Of a stretch of DNA of 64,000 bases, positions 33,635 through 42,617 are shown in pieces. Source of the DNA: Cupriavidus necator A5-1 (lineage in GTDB: Bacteria > Pseudomonadota > Gammaproteobacteria > Burkholderiales > Burkholderiaceae). Every line of letters begins with the position of its first letter. Position 1 is the first letter of the stretch. The notes under the pieces are model-generated. The model was not told where the DNA came from. It ran no database searches and saw only the letters and a program-made list of their open reading frames with translations. The stretch lies in contig NZ_JQLI01000003.1 in the NCBI RefSeq assembly GCF_000744095.1, positions 124,001 through 188,000 on the forward strand, read 5' to 3'. Both the position numbers and the translations under genes were made by a program.

Positions 33635-33650
33635 TGTGATTTATATCACG
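33635..33650. promoter_or_regulatory. CRP-like binding site
   Basis: TGTGATTTATATCACG matches the consensus TGTGA-N6-TCACA at 9 of 10 positions. Its centre is about 60 bp upstream of the start site predicted from the promoter at 33668-33696, the usual distance for class I activation. Confidence 0.6.
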
Positions 33651-33667
33651 TTCGAATTGGTGCGTTT

Positions 33668-33696
33668 TTGTTGCAATGCAGCGTAAGGACTATATT
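33668..33696 (+). promoter_or_regulatory. Sigma-70 promoter for the regulator gene
   Basis: TTGTTG (33668-33673), 17-bp spacer, TATATT (33691-33696). Predicted start near 33703, leaving a leader of about 230 nt before ATG 33933. Confidence 0.55.
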
Positions 33697-33932
33697 GCTT
33701 TTAATGGCGCGACATAGCTGATTTTGCGAATGAGGGAGTCGCGTATTGCATGGAAAAACATGTTTTGTAACAGCAGGTTGCGGAATATGCGAGAAGGCGG
33801 TCGATGCCTTCCGCCAAGACATCGCCGGTATCGGACAGTCCGGGAATAACCGAAACGGCAATGTATATGATGCAATGCAATACAAACGGTTTCGCGCCAG
33901 AAAGAAACCAATGAAGGTGTTGGGGGAAAATC

Positions 33933-34943
33933 ATGCCGTACGCCCAGATCGAGCCGCCCGCTGCCAGTGTCTTTTCCAGTGCATTGTCCATAAACGCTTT
34001 ACGCTGCACCTCGCGGCGAATCGGAATCCTGCTTTACGACGGATTTTCCCTGCTCGGCGCCGGCCTGGTTGCCGAACTGTTCCAGACCGCCAACGAGATC
34101 ACGGCGCCCAGCGGTGGCGGGCGCATCACCTATGACGTGCGCTTCCTGTCGGTCGAAGGTGGCAGCGTGACCTGTTCGGCCGCGGTGCGGGTATGGACCG
34201 ACAGCCTCGACCCGCGCCGTCCCGCCGGCCTCGACATGCTGTTTATCGCCGGCGGTGAGGGCGCCCGTTCCGCAGCCAGCGACACGCGCCTGCTGTGCTG
34301 GCTGCGTGCCGCTTGCTCCACCACCGACAGCGTGCGGCCGATCGCGGAGGGGCGTGCGGTGCTGGTGGCCGCGGGCGTGATGAAGCCAGCCGAGGCGCCA
34401 CGCCGCCCGCACCTGTCGGCGGTGCCGGCGGGCGATGACGCCGAGCTGCGCTTCGAGTCGATGAAGGGGGCGCTGGCGGTGATCCGCCGTGACCTGGGCG
34501 TCGACGTGGCGCGCGCGGTGGTGGAGCGCGTGCTGCCCGCCTGGAGCGACCAGCTGCTGCCACGGCTGGGCGACGCCGGCCTGACCAGCCCCGCCGACAA
34601 GATCCGCGCCGCCGCGCGCTGGCTGCAGCAGAACTGCGAGCACGATATCTCGATCGCCGACGCCGCCGAGGTTGCGACCATGAGCGAACGCAACTTCCTG
34701 CGTCGCTTCAAGCTTGAGATGGGCGTCACGCCTTCCGACTTCCTGCTGCGCGCGCGCCTGGAGACGGCCTGCGGCTTCCTGGCCGAGACCGAGCTGCCGG
34801 TCGACAAGGTGGCGCGCCGCTCCGGCATGGGCAATGGTGACCGCCTGGCCAAGATTTTCCGCAAGCGGCTGTCGGTCTCACCGACGGAATTCCGCCAGCG
34901 CCACAGGGAACAGCGGGAACACCGGGCCGCCACCGACGGCTGA
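33933..34943 (+). CDS. GlxA/AraC-type transcriptional regulator with DJ-1/PfpI-like N-terminal domain
   Basis: A 336-residue regulator. Residues ~28-165 resemble the class I glutamine-amidotransferase-like (DJ-1/PfpI) domain of GlxA regulators (RIGILLYDGFSLLGAGLVAELFQTAN), but the usual nucleophile-elbow segment is replaced by AVLVAAGVMKPAEAPRR, so it is degenerate and can only be a sensor or scaffold. The C-terminal ~100 residues are an AraC DNA-binding domain: two helix-turn-helices with SIADAAEVATMSERNFLRRFKLEMGVTPSDFLLRARLE. GGGGGAAAATC precedes the ATG. Directly upstream of manC, it is the best candidate for an activator of the exopolysaccharide operon. Confidence 0.85.
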   Translation: MPYAQIEPPAASVFSSALSINALRCTSRRIGILLYDGFSLLGAGLVAELFQTANEITAPSGGGRITYDVRFLSVEGGSVTCSAAVRVWTDSLDPRRPAGLDMLFIAGGEGARSAASDTRLLCWLRAACSTTDSVRPIAEGRAVLVAAGVMKPAEAPRRPHLSAVPAGDDAELRFESMKGALAVIRRDLGVDVARAVVERVLPAWSDQLLPRLGDAGLTSPADKIRAAARWLQQNCEHDISIADAAEVATMSERNFLRRFKLEMGVTPSDFLLRARLETACGFLAETELPVDKVARRSGMGNGDRLAKIFRKRLSVSPTEFRQRHREQREHRAATDG

Positions 34944-35069
34944 GGCGCGCCCGCGCGCATCCATCACCCCCGATTTGCTGTTTGAAAAGCTCCGCGAGGC
35001 ACCGCGGCGGGCGCAACTCGCCCGCGCGAGGCCGCGCGCGCCTGGTTGCCGAGTTTGGAGGGCTTTGCC

Positions 35070-36635
35070 ATGTTGAACACGACGCAAGCGGTGTCGAATC
35101 CGGAGGGCGCGGCGGTGCCGGCCGAGCAGGAAGCGGCTGCACAGGGCGACAGGCCTGCGCCCGATGATGGCGTTCCGCCATTGGCGCAGCGGCTGCGGCT
35201 CGCGCCGGTGGTGCTGGCCGGCGGTGCCGGTACGCGGCTGTGGCCGCTGTCGCGCGAGCACTATCCCAAGCAACTGATCGATCTGGTCGGCACCGACTCG
35301 CTGCTGCAGGCCACGCTGCGCCGGCTGTCGGATTTCGGCGCGGAGCGCGAGGTGGTGCCGGAAGCCATCATCGCCTGCGGCGAGGAGCACCGCTTCACCA
35401 CCGCCGAGCAACTGAGCAAGAGCGGCATCCCGGCCCGCCTGGTGGTCGAGCCCGCGCGGCGCAACACGGCGCCCGCGCTGACCATCGCCGCCTGGCTGGC
35501 GCAAGGCAAGGGCGAAGACGTGATCCTGGTGGTGATGCCGGCCGACCACGCCATCCTGGATGGCCCTGCCTTCCACCGCGCCATCGCCATCGCCGCCGGG
35601 CATGCCGAGCGCGGCGCGATGGTAGCGCTGGGCGTGCCGCCCACGCGCCCTGAGACCGGCTACGGCTATATCAGGCTGGGCCAGGGACATGCCGACGGCG
35701 CGCATGATATCGCGCGGTTTGTCGAGAAGCCGGCCATCGAGATCGCCGCGCAGTATGTGCAGAGCGGCCACTACTGGTGGAACAGCGGCATCTTCGTGGT
35801 GCGCGCGACGGTCTGGCTGCGCGCGTTGCAGGCGCTGCAGCCCGCGATCTACGAGGCGTGCATGGCCGCGGTGATCGGCGGCAAGCTGCAGCCGCCGTAT
35901 TTCCGCCCCGACGGCGAACCGTTCCTGCAGTGCCCGTCCGATTCGATCGACTACGCGGTGATGGAACGGCTCGACCAGCCTGGCGCGCCTTGCCAGGGCG
36001 TGGTCGTGCCGCTCACGGCGGGCTGGTCTGACCTCGGCTCGTGGGACGCGGTGTGGGACGCGACCGAGAAGGACGGCGACGGCAATGCCGCGCGCGGCCG
36101 GGTGATGTTCGAAGGCGCCAGCGCCAGCTATGCCTACTCGGACGGCCGGCTGGTGGCCTGCGTGGGCACCAGCAACATCGTGGTGGTAGAGACCGCCGAC
36201 GCCGTGCTGGTGGCCGACCGCGCGCACGTTCAGGACGTCAAGGGCCTGGTCGAGCGGATCAAGGCGCAGCACGCGCCCGAGGCCGAGGACCATCGCAAGG
36301 TGCGGCGCCCCTGGGGCTTCTATGACTCGATCGACCACGGCGAGCGCTTCCAGGTCAAGCGCATCGTGGTGGCGCCCGGCGCACGCCTGTCGCTGCAACT
36401 GCATCACCACCGCGCCGAGCACTGGGTGGTCGTCAGCGGCACCGCGCGGGTCACGCGCGGCGAGGAGACCTTCCTGCTGGGCGAGAACCAGTCCACCTAT
36501 ATCCCGCTGGGCGTGGCGCACCGGCTGGAGAACCCCGGGAAGCTGCCGCTGGAGATCATCGAGATCCAGTCCGGCGGCTATCTCGGCGAAGACGACATCG
36601 TGCGCATGGACGACAACTACGGGCGCTGTGCCTGA
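35070..36635 (+). CDS. manC: Mannose-1-phosphate guanylyltransferase / mannose-6-phosphate isomerase (ManC/AlgA type)
   Basis: A 521-residue bifunctional enzyme that supplies GDP-mannose. The N-terminal nucleotidyltransferase has VVLAGGAGTRLWPLSREHYPKQL and YGYIRLG; the C-terminal cupin isomerase has RPWGFYDSIDHGERFQVKRI and LQLHHHRAEHWVVV. It carries a ~45-residue acidic/Ala-rich N-terminal extension. The ATG at 35070 follows GGAGGG. GDP-mannose goes on to Gmd and Fcl in this locus. No phosphomannomutase is encoded nearby, so that step must be supplied elsewhere. Confidence 0.95.
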   Translation: MLNTTQAVSNPEGAAVPAEQEAAAQGDRPAPDDGVPPLAQRLRLAPVVLAGGAGTRLWPLSREHYPKQLIDLVGTDSLLQATLRRLSDFGAEREVVPEAIIACGEEHRFTTAEQLSKSGIPARLVVEPARRNTAPALTIAAWLAQGKGEDVILVVMPADHAILDGPAFHRAIAIAAGHAERGAMVALGVPPTRPETGYGYIRLGQGHADGAHDIARFVEKPAIEIAAQYVQSGHYWWNSGIFVVRATVWLRALQALQPAIYEACMAAVIGGKLQPPYFRPDGEPFLQCPSDSIDYAVMERLDQPGAPCQGVVVPLTAGWSDLGSWDAVWDATEKDGDGNAARGRVMFEGASASYAYSDGRLVACVGTSNIVVVETADAVLVADRAHVQDVKGLVERIKAQHAPEAEDHRKVRRPWGFYDSIDHGERFQVKRIVVAPGARLSLQLHHHRAEHWVVVSGTARVTRGEETFLLGENQSTYIPLGVAHRLENPGKLPLEIIEIQSGGYLGEDDIVRMDDNYGRCA

Positions 36636-36706
36636 ACAGTGGTGGCCCGGGGCGGTGGGGCCGCAGTGCAGTAAGCAGTTTTGGCGGACGGGCAGGAGGA
36701 CGGGAT

Positions 36707-38086
36707 ATGGTCAAGCTCGAAGGAATGCTGGCGCGCATGCTCGACGTGGCGCTGGTGCTGGCCGGTGCACTGCTGGCCGCGCAGTTTCGGTTCGATGCGA
36801 TCGAGCAGGGTGCCCTGTTCGAGCTGTTCATCGCGTTGTCGGCGGCGTTCACGCTGGCGCTGTTCCCGGCCTTTGGCATCTATGAGTCGTGGCGCGGCCG
36901 TTCCAAGCTCGGCCTGGCGGGGCAGGTGGCGCTGGCATGGCTGCTGGTGCAGCTGTTCGGCGTGATGGTGATGTTCTCGGTGCACCGGCTGGACATGGTG
37001 TCGCGGCTGTGGTTCGCCTACTGGACGGCCAGCACCGGCGCGCTGATGATCCTGTCGCGGCTGCTCGCGCACATGGTGCTGGGCCATATGCGCAGCGCCG
37101 GCATGAACCTGCACCAGGTAGCGGTGGTCGGCAGCGGCGCACACTGCAACGCCGTGATCCGGCGCGTGGCGGAGTCGCCGGCGTCAGGCTTTCGCGTGGT
37201 GGCGGCGTTCAACGTAGCGCCGGCGGCCGGCGGCCTCAACGTGCGCGTGCCGACCTTCGAGGACCGCGCCGCCTTCGCCCATTACGTTCGCACGCAGAAA
37301 ATCCACGAGCTGTGGCTGGCGCTGCCGCTGTCGCAGGAGCGCACGATCCTTGAATTCGTGGCGGCATTCCGCGACGAGCTGATCAACATCCGCTTTATGC
37401 CGGACCTGCGCACGGTGGCGCTGTTCGACGGCGGCATGATCGACCTGATCGGCATGCACGCGATCAACCTGGCGGCGTCGCCGTTGTCGCCGAGCGCACT
37501 GGCGCAGAAGGACATCTTCGACCGGCTCTTCGCTGCGCTGGCGCTGATCGGGCTGGCGCCGCTGCTGGCGGCCATCGCCATCGCGGTCAAGCTGTCGTCG
37601 CGCGGCCCGGTGCTGTTCTCGCAGCTGCGCAAGGGCGCGGACGGGCGCGTCTTCCGCATCTACAAGTTCCGCTCGATGCGCGTGCACACCGAGCAGGCCG
37701 GCCAGCTCACCCAGGCCAGGCGCGGCGACTCGCGCGTGACACGGGTCGGCGCCTTCCTGCGCCGCACCAGCCTGGACGAGCTGCCGCAGTTCTTCAACGT
37801 GCTGCGCGGCGACATGTCGGTGGTGGGCCCGCGCCCGCATGCGCTCGAGCACGACGACCACTACGGCAAGCTGGTGTCGGGTTACATCCAGCGCTATCGC
37901 ATCAAGCCCGGCATCACCGGCTGGGCGCAGGTGAACGGCTACCGTGGCGAGACCGATCGCATCGAGAAGATGGAGGGCCGCATCGCCTACGACCTGTACT
38001 ACCTGGTGAACTGGTCCTTCGCGCTGGACATGCGGATCATCGCTGCCACCGTGTTCAAGGGCCTGTTCCACAGCAACGCGTACTGA
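36707..38086 (+). CDS. Undecaprenyl-phosphate glucose phosphotransferase (WcaJ-like initiating enzyme)
   Basis: A 459-residue polyprenyl-phosphate hexose-1-phosphate transferase that starts the repeat unit on the lipid carrier. The N-terminal half has four or five membrane helices and a CoA-binding-like domain (VAVVGSGAHCNAVIRRV); the C-terminal catalytic domain shows KDIFDRLFAALALI, GPVLFSQLRKGADGRVFRIYKFRSM, RRTSLDELPQFFNVLRGDMSVVGPRPH and KPGITGWAQVNGYRG. Length and layout fit WcaJ/BceB rather than the short PglC type, so glucose is the likely first sugar. Confidence 0.93.
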   Translation: MVKLEGMLARMLDVALVLAGALLAAQFRFDAIEQGALFELFIALSAAFTLALFPAFGIYESWRGRSKLGLAGQVALAWLLVQLFGVMVMFSVHRLDMVSRLWFAYWTASTGALMILSRLLAHMVLGHMRSAGMNLHQVAVVGSGAHCNAVIRRVAESPASGFRVVAAFNVAPAAGGLNVRVPTFEDRAAFAHYVRTQKIHELWLALPLSQERTILEFVAAFRDELINIRFMPDLRTVALFDGGMIDLIGMHAINLAASPLSPSALAQKDIFDRLFAALALIGLAPLLAAIAIAVKLSSRGPVLFSQLRKGADGRVFRIYKFRSMRVHTEQAGQLTQARRGDSRVTRVGAFLRRTSLDELPQFFNVLRGDMSVVGPRPHALEHDDHYGKLVSGYIQRYRIKPGITGWAQVNGYRGETDRIEKMEGRIAYDLYYLVNWSFALDMRIIAATVFKGLFHSNAY

Positions 38087-38133
38087 ACCGAGGCATTCGC
38101 CCGCGACGCGGGCGGCAAGGGAGGCGTGACACC

Positions 38134-40368
38134 ATGTCAAACCTGCTAGAGACCCAATACGTCGAGCCACCGGCGGCGCCGGAACTGCGGCTGTCCGACT
38201 ACCTCGTCACGCTGCTGGAGAACTGGCGCATGATCGCCGCCATCACGCTGCTGGCTCTGGTGGGCGGCTCGATCTACGCGATGACCGCCAAGCCGGTCTA
38301 TCGCGCCGATGCGCTGATTCAGGTCGAGGACAGCAAGGGCGACGCCAACGCCAACAACCAGAATTCGCTGCAGTCGCTGTCGTCGATCTTTGATTCCAAG
38401 TCGTCCACCGCGGCCGAGATCGAACTGATCCGCTCGCGCCTGGTGGTCGAGGACGCGGTGCGCACGCTGCACCTGGATATCGCCGCGCGGCCGCGCTACC
38501 TGCCGGTGATCGGCGGCTGGCTGGCGGCGCGCCACAGCGGCAAGACGCCGGCCCCGCCACGCTTCGGGCTGCCGCAGTACGCGTGGGGCGGCGAGTCGAT
38601 CACGATGTCGCTGTTCGAGACGCCGGCCAGGTACTACAAGAAGCCGTTCGTGCTGACCGTCGAGGGCGAGCGCACCTACAGCCTGCGCGATCCCGACGGC
38701 GCGCTGGTGCTGAACGGCCGCGTCGGCGAGGAAACCGGAGGCGCCAGCACGCTTGGGCCGGTGCGCGTTCGCATCGACCACCTGACGGGGCGGCCGGGCA
38801 CGCAGTTCGAGCTCACGCGGGCTTCCACCCTGGCCACGGTGGAGTCGGTGCAGCGCGCCCTGGCGGTCGGCGAGACCGCGCTGCAGTCCGGCATCATCCG
38901 CGCCAGCCTGGAGGGCCCGGACAGCAAGCTGACTGCCGAGATCGTCAACACCATCGCGCGCCAGTTCGTGCAGCAGGACATCGGCCGGCGCTCGGCCGAG
39001 GCGGAGCACACGCTGGCCTTCCTGGAGCAGCAGCTGCCGGTACTGCGCAAGGAACTGGACCGGGCCGAGGAGCGCTACAACTCCTTCCGCAACAAGCTGG
39101 GCACCGTCAACCTGGGCGAGGAAAGCCGCCTGCTGCTGCAGCAGATCGTCGACAACAAGAACCGGCTGCTGACCATGGAGACGCAGCTGGCCGAGTACAA
39201 CACGCGCTACACCGAGTCCAATCCTGCGGTGGTGTCGCTGAAGGCGCAGATCGCCACGCTGACCGCCCAGCAGAACGCGCTGCGCCGTAGCATCTCGCTA
39301 CTGCCGGATACCGAGCAGACCGCGCTGCGGCTGATGCGCGACGTGCGCGTCGATACCGAGCTCTATACCAGCCTGCTCAACAATGCGCAGCAGCTGCGCG
39401 TGGTCAAGGCAGGGCAGGTCGGCAGCGTGCGCGTGGTGGATTTCGCGGCACCGGCCGACGAGCCGGTGCGGCCGCAGCGCGCCATGCTCGTGCTGATCAG
39501 CGCCGGCCTGGGCATGCTGGCGGCGATGGTGCTGGCGCTGCTGAAGAAGGCACTGTACGGCGGCGTGGAGCATCCCGAGGACATCGAGCGGCTGATTGGC
39601 GTGCCGGTGTGCGCGGTGGTGCCGCGCAGCCGCATGCAGCTGCGCCTGCAGCGCGAGCTCAGCCGCGGGCGCAACGACCGCGGCGTGCCGCGCCTGCTGG
39701 CCGCGCGCGCACCGGACGACATCGCGGTGGAAGGCGTGCGCAGCCTGCGCACCACGCTGCAGTATGCGCTGCGAGACGCCACCAACAACGTGGTGATGCT
39801 GACCGGCTCGCGCCAGGACGCCGGCAAGTCCTTCCTGTCGGTCAACCTGGCCGCGCTGGTGGCGGCCGGGCAGCGGCGCGTGCTGATGATCGACGGCGAC
39901 ATGCGCCGCGGCGAGGTGCACGCCCATTTCGGCCTGCGCCACCAGCCAGGCCTGGCCGATGCGCTGATGGGCGAGGACTTCGACGCCGTGGTGGTGCGCG
40001 AGGTGTTGCCGGGCCTCGACGTCATGCCGCGCGGCACCGTGCCGCCCGACCCCGCCGAACTGCTGATGAGCGAGCGCTTCCGCATGATGCTCGAGCACCT
40101 CTCGCACCGCTACGACATGGTGATCATCGACACCCCGCCGGTGCTGGAAGTCACCGACGCCACGCTGCTGGGCCGGCACGCCGGCACCACGCTGCTGGTG
40201 GTGCGACACGGCCGCCATCCGGCCGGCGAGATCGGCGAGACCGTGCGCCGGCTCGGCAACGGCGGCGTGGCGCTGCGCGGCGTGCTGCTGACCGACGTGC
40301 CCAAGCCGCCGCTGCGGCTGGGCGCCGGCTATTCGGGCTACTACACCAGCGTAGAGGGCATCAAGTGA
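38134..40368 (+). CDS. Wzc-type polysaccharide co-polymerase / tyrosine autokinase 1
   Basis: A 744-residue BY-kinase controlling chain length and export. The N-terminal Wzz domain begins with a membrane helix near residue 35, a long periplasmic coiled-coil region precedes a second helix near 455 (ISAGLGMLAAMVLALL), and the cytoplasmic kinase domain has Walker A GSRQDAGKS (558-566), Walker A' VLMIDGDMRRGEVH and Walker B MVIIDTPPV. The C-terminal Tyr cluster is short (YSGYYTS). It follows the WcaJ-like gene by 47 bp. A matching low-molecular-weight phosphatase (Wzb) is absent from the window. Confidence 0.94.
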   Translation: MSNLLETQYVEPPAAPELRLSDYLVTLLENWRMIAAITLLALVGGSIYAMTAKPVYRADALIQVEDSKGDANANNQNSLQSLSSIFDSKSSTAAEIELIRSRLVVEDAVRTLHLDIAARPRYLPVIGGWLAARHSGKTPAPPRFGLPQYAWGGESITMSLFETPARYYKKPFVLTVEGERTYSLRDPDGALVLNGRVGEETGGASTLGPVRVRIDHLTGRPGTQFELTRASTLATVESVQRALAVGETALQSGIIRASLEGPDSKLTAEIVNTIARQFVQQDIGRRSAEAEHTLAFLEQQLPVLRKELDRAEERYNSFRNKLGTVNLGEESRLLLQQIVDNKNRLLTMETQLAEYNTRYTESNPAVVSLKAQIATLTAQQNALRRSISLLPDTEQTALRLMRDVRVDTELYTSLLNNAQQLRVVKAGQVGSVRVVDFAAPADEPVRPQRAMLVLISAGLGMLAAMVLALLKKALYGGVEHPEDIERLIGVPVCAVVPRSRMQLRLQRELSRGRNDRGVPRLLAARAPDDIAVEGVRSLRTTLQYALRDATNNVVMLTGSRQDAGKSFLSVNLAALVAAGQRRVLMIDGDMRRGEVHAHFGLRHQPGLADALMGEDFDAVVVREVLPGLDVMPRGTVPPDPAELLMSERFRMMLEHLSHRYDMVIIDTPPVLEVTDATLLGRHAGTTLLVVRHGRHPAGEIGETVRRLGNGGVALRGVLLTDVPKPPLRLGAGYSGYYTSVEGIK

Positions 40369-40442
40369 GCCGGTGACGGCCGCAGCGCCGCTGCGATCAG
40401 AACAAGCATCCAGGGCAATCCAACACGGCAGGGAGAACGGGA

Positions 40443-41561
40443 ATGAAACGCAAGGTCGCACTGATCACTGGCATCACCGGGCAGGATGGCTCCTACCTCG
40501 CCGAGATGCTGCTCGACAAAGGCTACGAGGTGCATGGCATCAAGCGCCGCACGTCGCTGTTCAACACCGACCGCATCGACCACCTCTACCGCGAGCGGCA
40601 CGAGCAGGACCTGCGCTTTTTCCTCCACTACGGCGACCTGACCGACGCCACCAGCGTGCTGCGCGTGATCCAGCGCGTGGAGCCGGACGAGATCTACAAC
40701 CTGGCCGCGCAGAGCCACGTGGCGGTGTCGTTCGAGGAGCCGGAGTACACCGCCAATGCCGACGGGCTGGGTGCGCTGCGCATCCTCGAGGCGATCCGCA
40801 TCCTTGGCATGGAGCGCAAGACGCGCTTCTACCAGGCCTCGACCTCGGAGTTGTACGGCCTGGTGCAGGAGGTGCCGCAGAAGGAGACCACGCCGTTCTA
40901 TCCGCGCAGCCCGTATGCGGTGGCCAAGCTCTACGCCTACTGGATCACCGTCAACTACCGCGAGGCCTACGGCATCTATGCCTGCAACGGCATCCTGTTC
41001 AACCACGAATCGCCGGTGCGCGGCGAGACCTTCGTCACGCGCAAGATCACCCGCGCCATCGCGCGCATCGCGGTGGGGCTGCAGGACGAGCTCTACCTGG
41101 GCAACCTGTCGTCGCTGCGCGACTGGGGCCACGCGCGCGACTACGTGGAGATGCAGTGGCTGATGCTGCAGCAGGAGCAACCCGAGGACTTCGTCATCGC
41201 CACCGGCGAGCAGTACAGCGTGCGCGAGTTCGTGCAGTACGCCGCCGCCGAGCTGGGCGTGACCATCTGCTTCGAGGGCACCGGCGTCGACGAAGTCGGC
41301 ATCGTCGAGCGGGTCCACGGCAAGGAAACGCGGCTCGCGCCGGGCAAGGTGATCGTGCGCGTCGACCCCGCCTATTTCCGCCCGACCGAGGTCGAGACGC
41401 TGCTGGGCGACCCCACCAAGGCGCGCGAGAGACTGGGCTGGAAGCCGACCACGCCGTTCTCGTCGCTGGTCAGGGAGATGGTGCGCGCCGACTTCCAGAT
41501 CGCGCGGCGCGACGCGCTGGTCACGCTGGCCGGCTTCAAGGCGCTGGAACACCACGAATAA
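40443..41561 (+). CDS. gmd: GDP-mannose 4,6-dehydratase
   Basis: A 372-residue short-chain dehydrogenase/reductase that converts GDP-mannose to GDP-4-keto-6-deoxymannose. NADP motif LITGITGQDGSYLAE (residues 8-21), STSELYG with Thr134/Glu136, and the Tyr158-xxx-Lys162 pair in SPYAVAKLYAYW are all present. It precedes fcl by 15 bp, so the two produce GDP-L-fucose together. Confidence 0.97.
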   Translation: MKRKVALITGITGQDGSYLAEMLLDKGYEVHGIKRRTSLFNTDRIDHLYRERHEQDLRFFLHYGDLTDATSVLRVIQRVEPDEIYNLAAQSHVAVSFEEPEYTANADGLGALRILEAIRILGMERKTRFYQASTSELYGLVQEVPQKETTPFYPRSPYAVAKLYAYWITVNYREAYGIYACNGILFNHESPVRGETFVTRKITRAIARIAVGLQDELYLGNLSSLRDWGHARDYVEMQWLMLQQEQPEDFVIATGEQYSVREFVQYAAAELGVTICFEGTGVDEVGIVERVHGKETRLAPGKVIVRVDPAYFRPTEVETLLGDPTKARERLGWKPTTPFSSLVREMVRADFQIARRDALVTLAGFKALEHHE

Positions 41562-41576
41562 AGGGCGGCAGGCACC

Positions 41577-42527
41577 ATGGACAAAGAGACAAGGATCTAC
41601 GTCGCGGGCCACCGCGGCATGGTGGGCTCGGCGCTGGTGCGCCGGCTGCGCGCAGCGGGCTACGAGCGCTTGCTTACCCCAGCGCGCGCCGAACTGGACC
41701 TCACCGACCAGGCCGCCGTGCGGCGCTTCTTTTCGCAGCAAGCGGTGGGCGTGGTGCTGCTGGCGGCGGCGCGCGTGGGTGGCATCGTGGCCAACGCGTC
41801 GCGGCCGGCCTCGTTCCTGTACGAGAACCTGGCGATCGAGACCAACGTGATCCAGGCTGCGTTCGAAGCCGGCGTGCAACGGCTGGTGTTCTTCGGCTCC
41901 TCGTGCATCTACCCGCGCGACTGTGCGCAGCCGATCCGCGAGAGCTACCTGCTGGGCGGGCCGCTGGAGCCGACCAATGAGGCCTACGCGATCGCGAAGA
42001 TCGCCGGCCTGAAGCTGTGCGAGGCCTATAACCGGCAGTACGGCACGCGCTACGTCTCGCTGATGCCGACCAACCTGTACGGGCCCAACGACAACTACGA
42101 CCCGACCAACAGCCACGTGCTGCCGGCATTGATCCGCAAGGCGCACGACGCTGTCGGCGACCGGGCCGACACGCTGATGGTGTGGGGCACCGGCGCCCCG
42201 CGGCGCGAGTTCCTGCACGTCGACGACCTGGCCGGGGCCACGCTGTTCCTGCTGCAGCAGGACCCCGACGGCGGCGTGTTCAACGTTGGCACGGGCAAGG
42301 ACATCCCCATCCGCGCGCTGGCCGCCATGGTGTGCCGGATCGCGGGCTTTCGCGGCGAGCTGGTGTTCGACACCACGAAGCCGGACGGCACGCCGCGCAA
42401 GCTGCTCGACGTGTCGCGCCTGGCCGGAATGGGGTGGCAGCCAACGATCGGGCTGGAGGCGGGCCTTACCCGCACCTATCGCGAATTCGCCACAGCGCGG
42501 CATAGCCGGAACAGCGCCGTGGCGTGA
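41577..42527 (+). CDS. fcl: GDP-L-fucose synthase
   Basis: A 316-residue epimerase/reductase that makes GDP-L-fucose from the Gmd product. NADPH motif YVAGHRGMVGSALVR at the N-terminus, GSSCIYPRDCAQPI, and catalytic Tyr137/Lys141 in NEAYAIAKIAGLKLCEAYNRQYG are present. It completes GDP-fucose supply for the exopolysaccharide. Confidence 0.97.
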   Translation: MDKETRIYVAGHRGMVGSALVRRLRAAGYERLLTPARAELDLTDQAAVRRFFSQQAVGVVLLAAARVGGIVANASRPASFLYENLAIETNVIQAAFEAGVQRLVFFGSSCIYPRDCAQPIRESYLLGGPLEPTNEAYAIAKIAGLKLCEAYNRQYGTRYVSLMPTNLYGPNDNYDPTNSHVLPALIRKAHDAVGDRADTLMVWGTGAPRREFLHVDDLAGATLFLLQQDPDGGVFNVGTGKDIPIRALAAMVCRIAGFRGELVFDTTKPDGTPRKLLDVSRLAGMGWQPTIGLEAGLTRTYREFATARHSRNSAVA

Positions 42528-42617
42528 GAGGGCCCCGCGCCTGCGCGGCATCAGGGCGGCAGGGGCAAAAAGGGAAAAGGGCAATAGCGGCAGTACGCAA
42601 CCAGGGGGGTAGTCGTT

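Larger units (their letters stand above)
33430..33932. other. 503-bp AT-rich control island upstream of the GlxA/AraC-type regulator
   Basis: No credible coding frame on either strand. My count gives 49 G+C in 33601-33720 (41%), far below the surrounding genes. It holds a CRP-like site, a sigma-70 promoter and a 12-bp palindrome AAAACATGTTTT (33755-33766) in what would be a ~230-nt leader. The composition is typical of H-NS-type silenced or horizontally acquired control DNA. Confidence 0.7.

Noticed and set aside
33701..34009. A 102-codon minus-strand frame in the AT-rich island
   Set aside because: No ribosome site, no recognisable domain, and it overlaps the regulator start and the promoter region.
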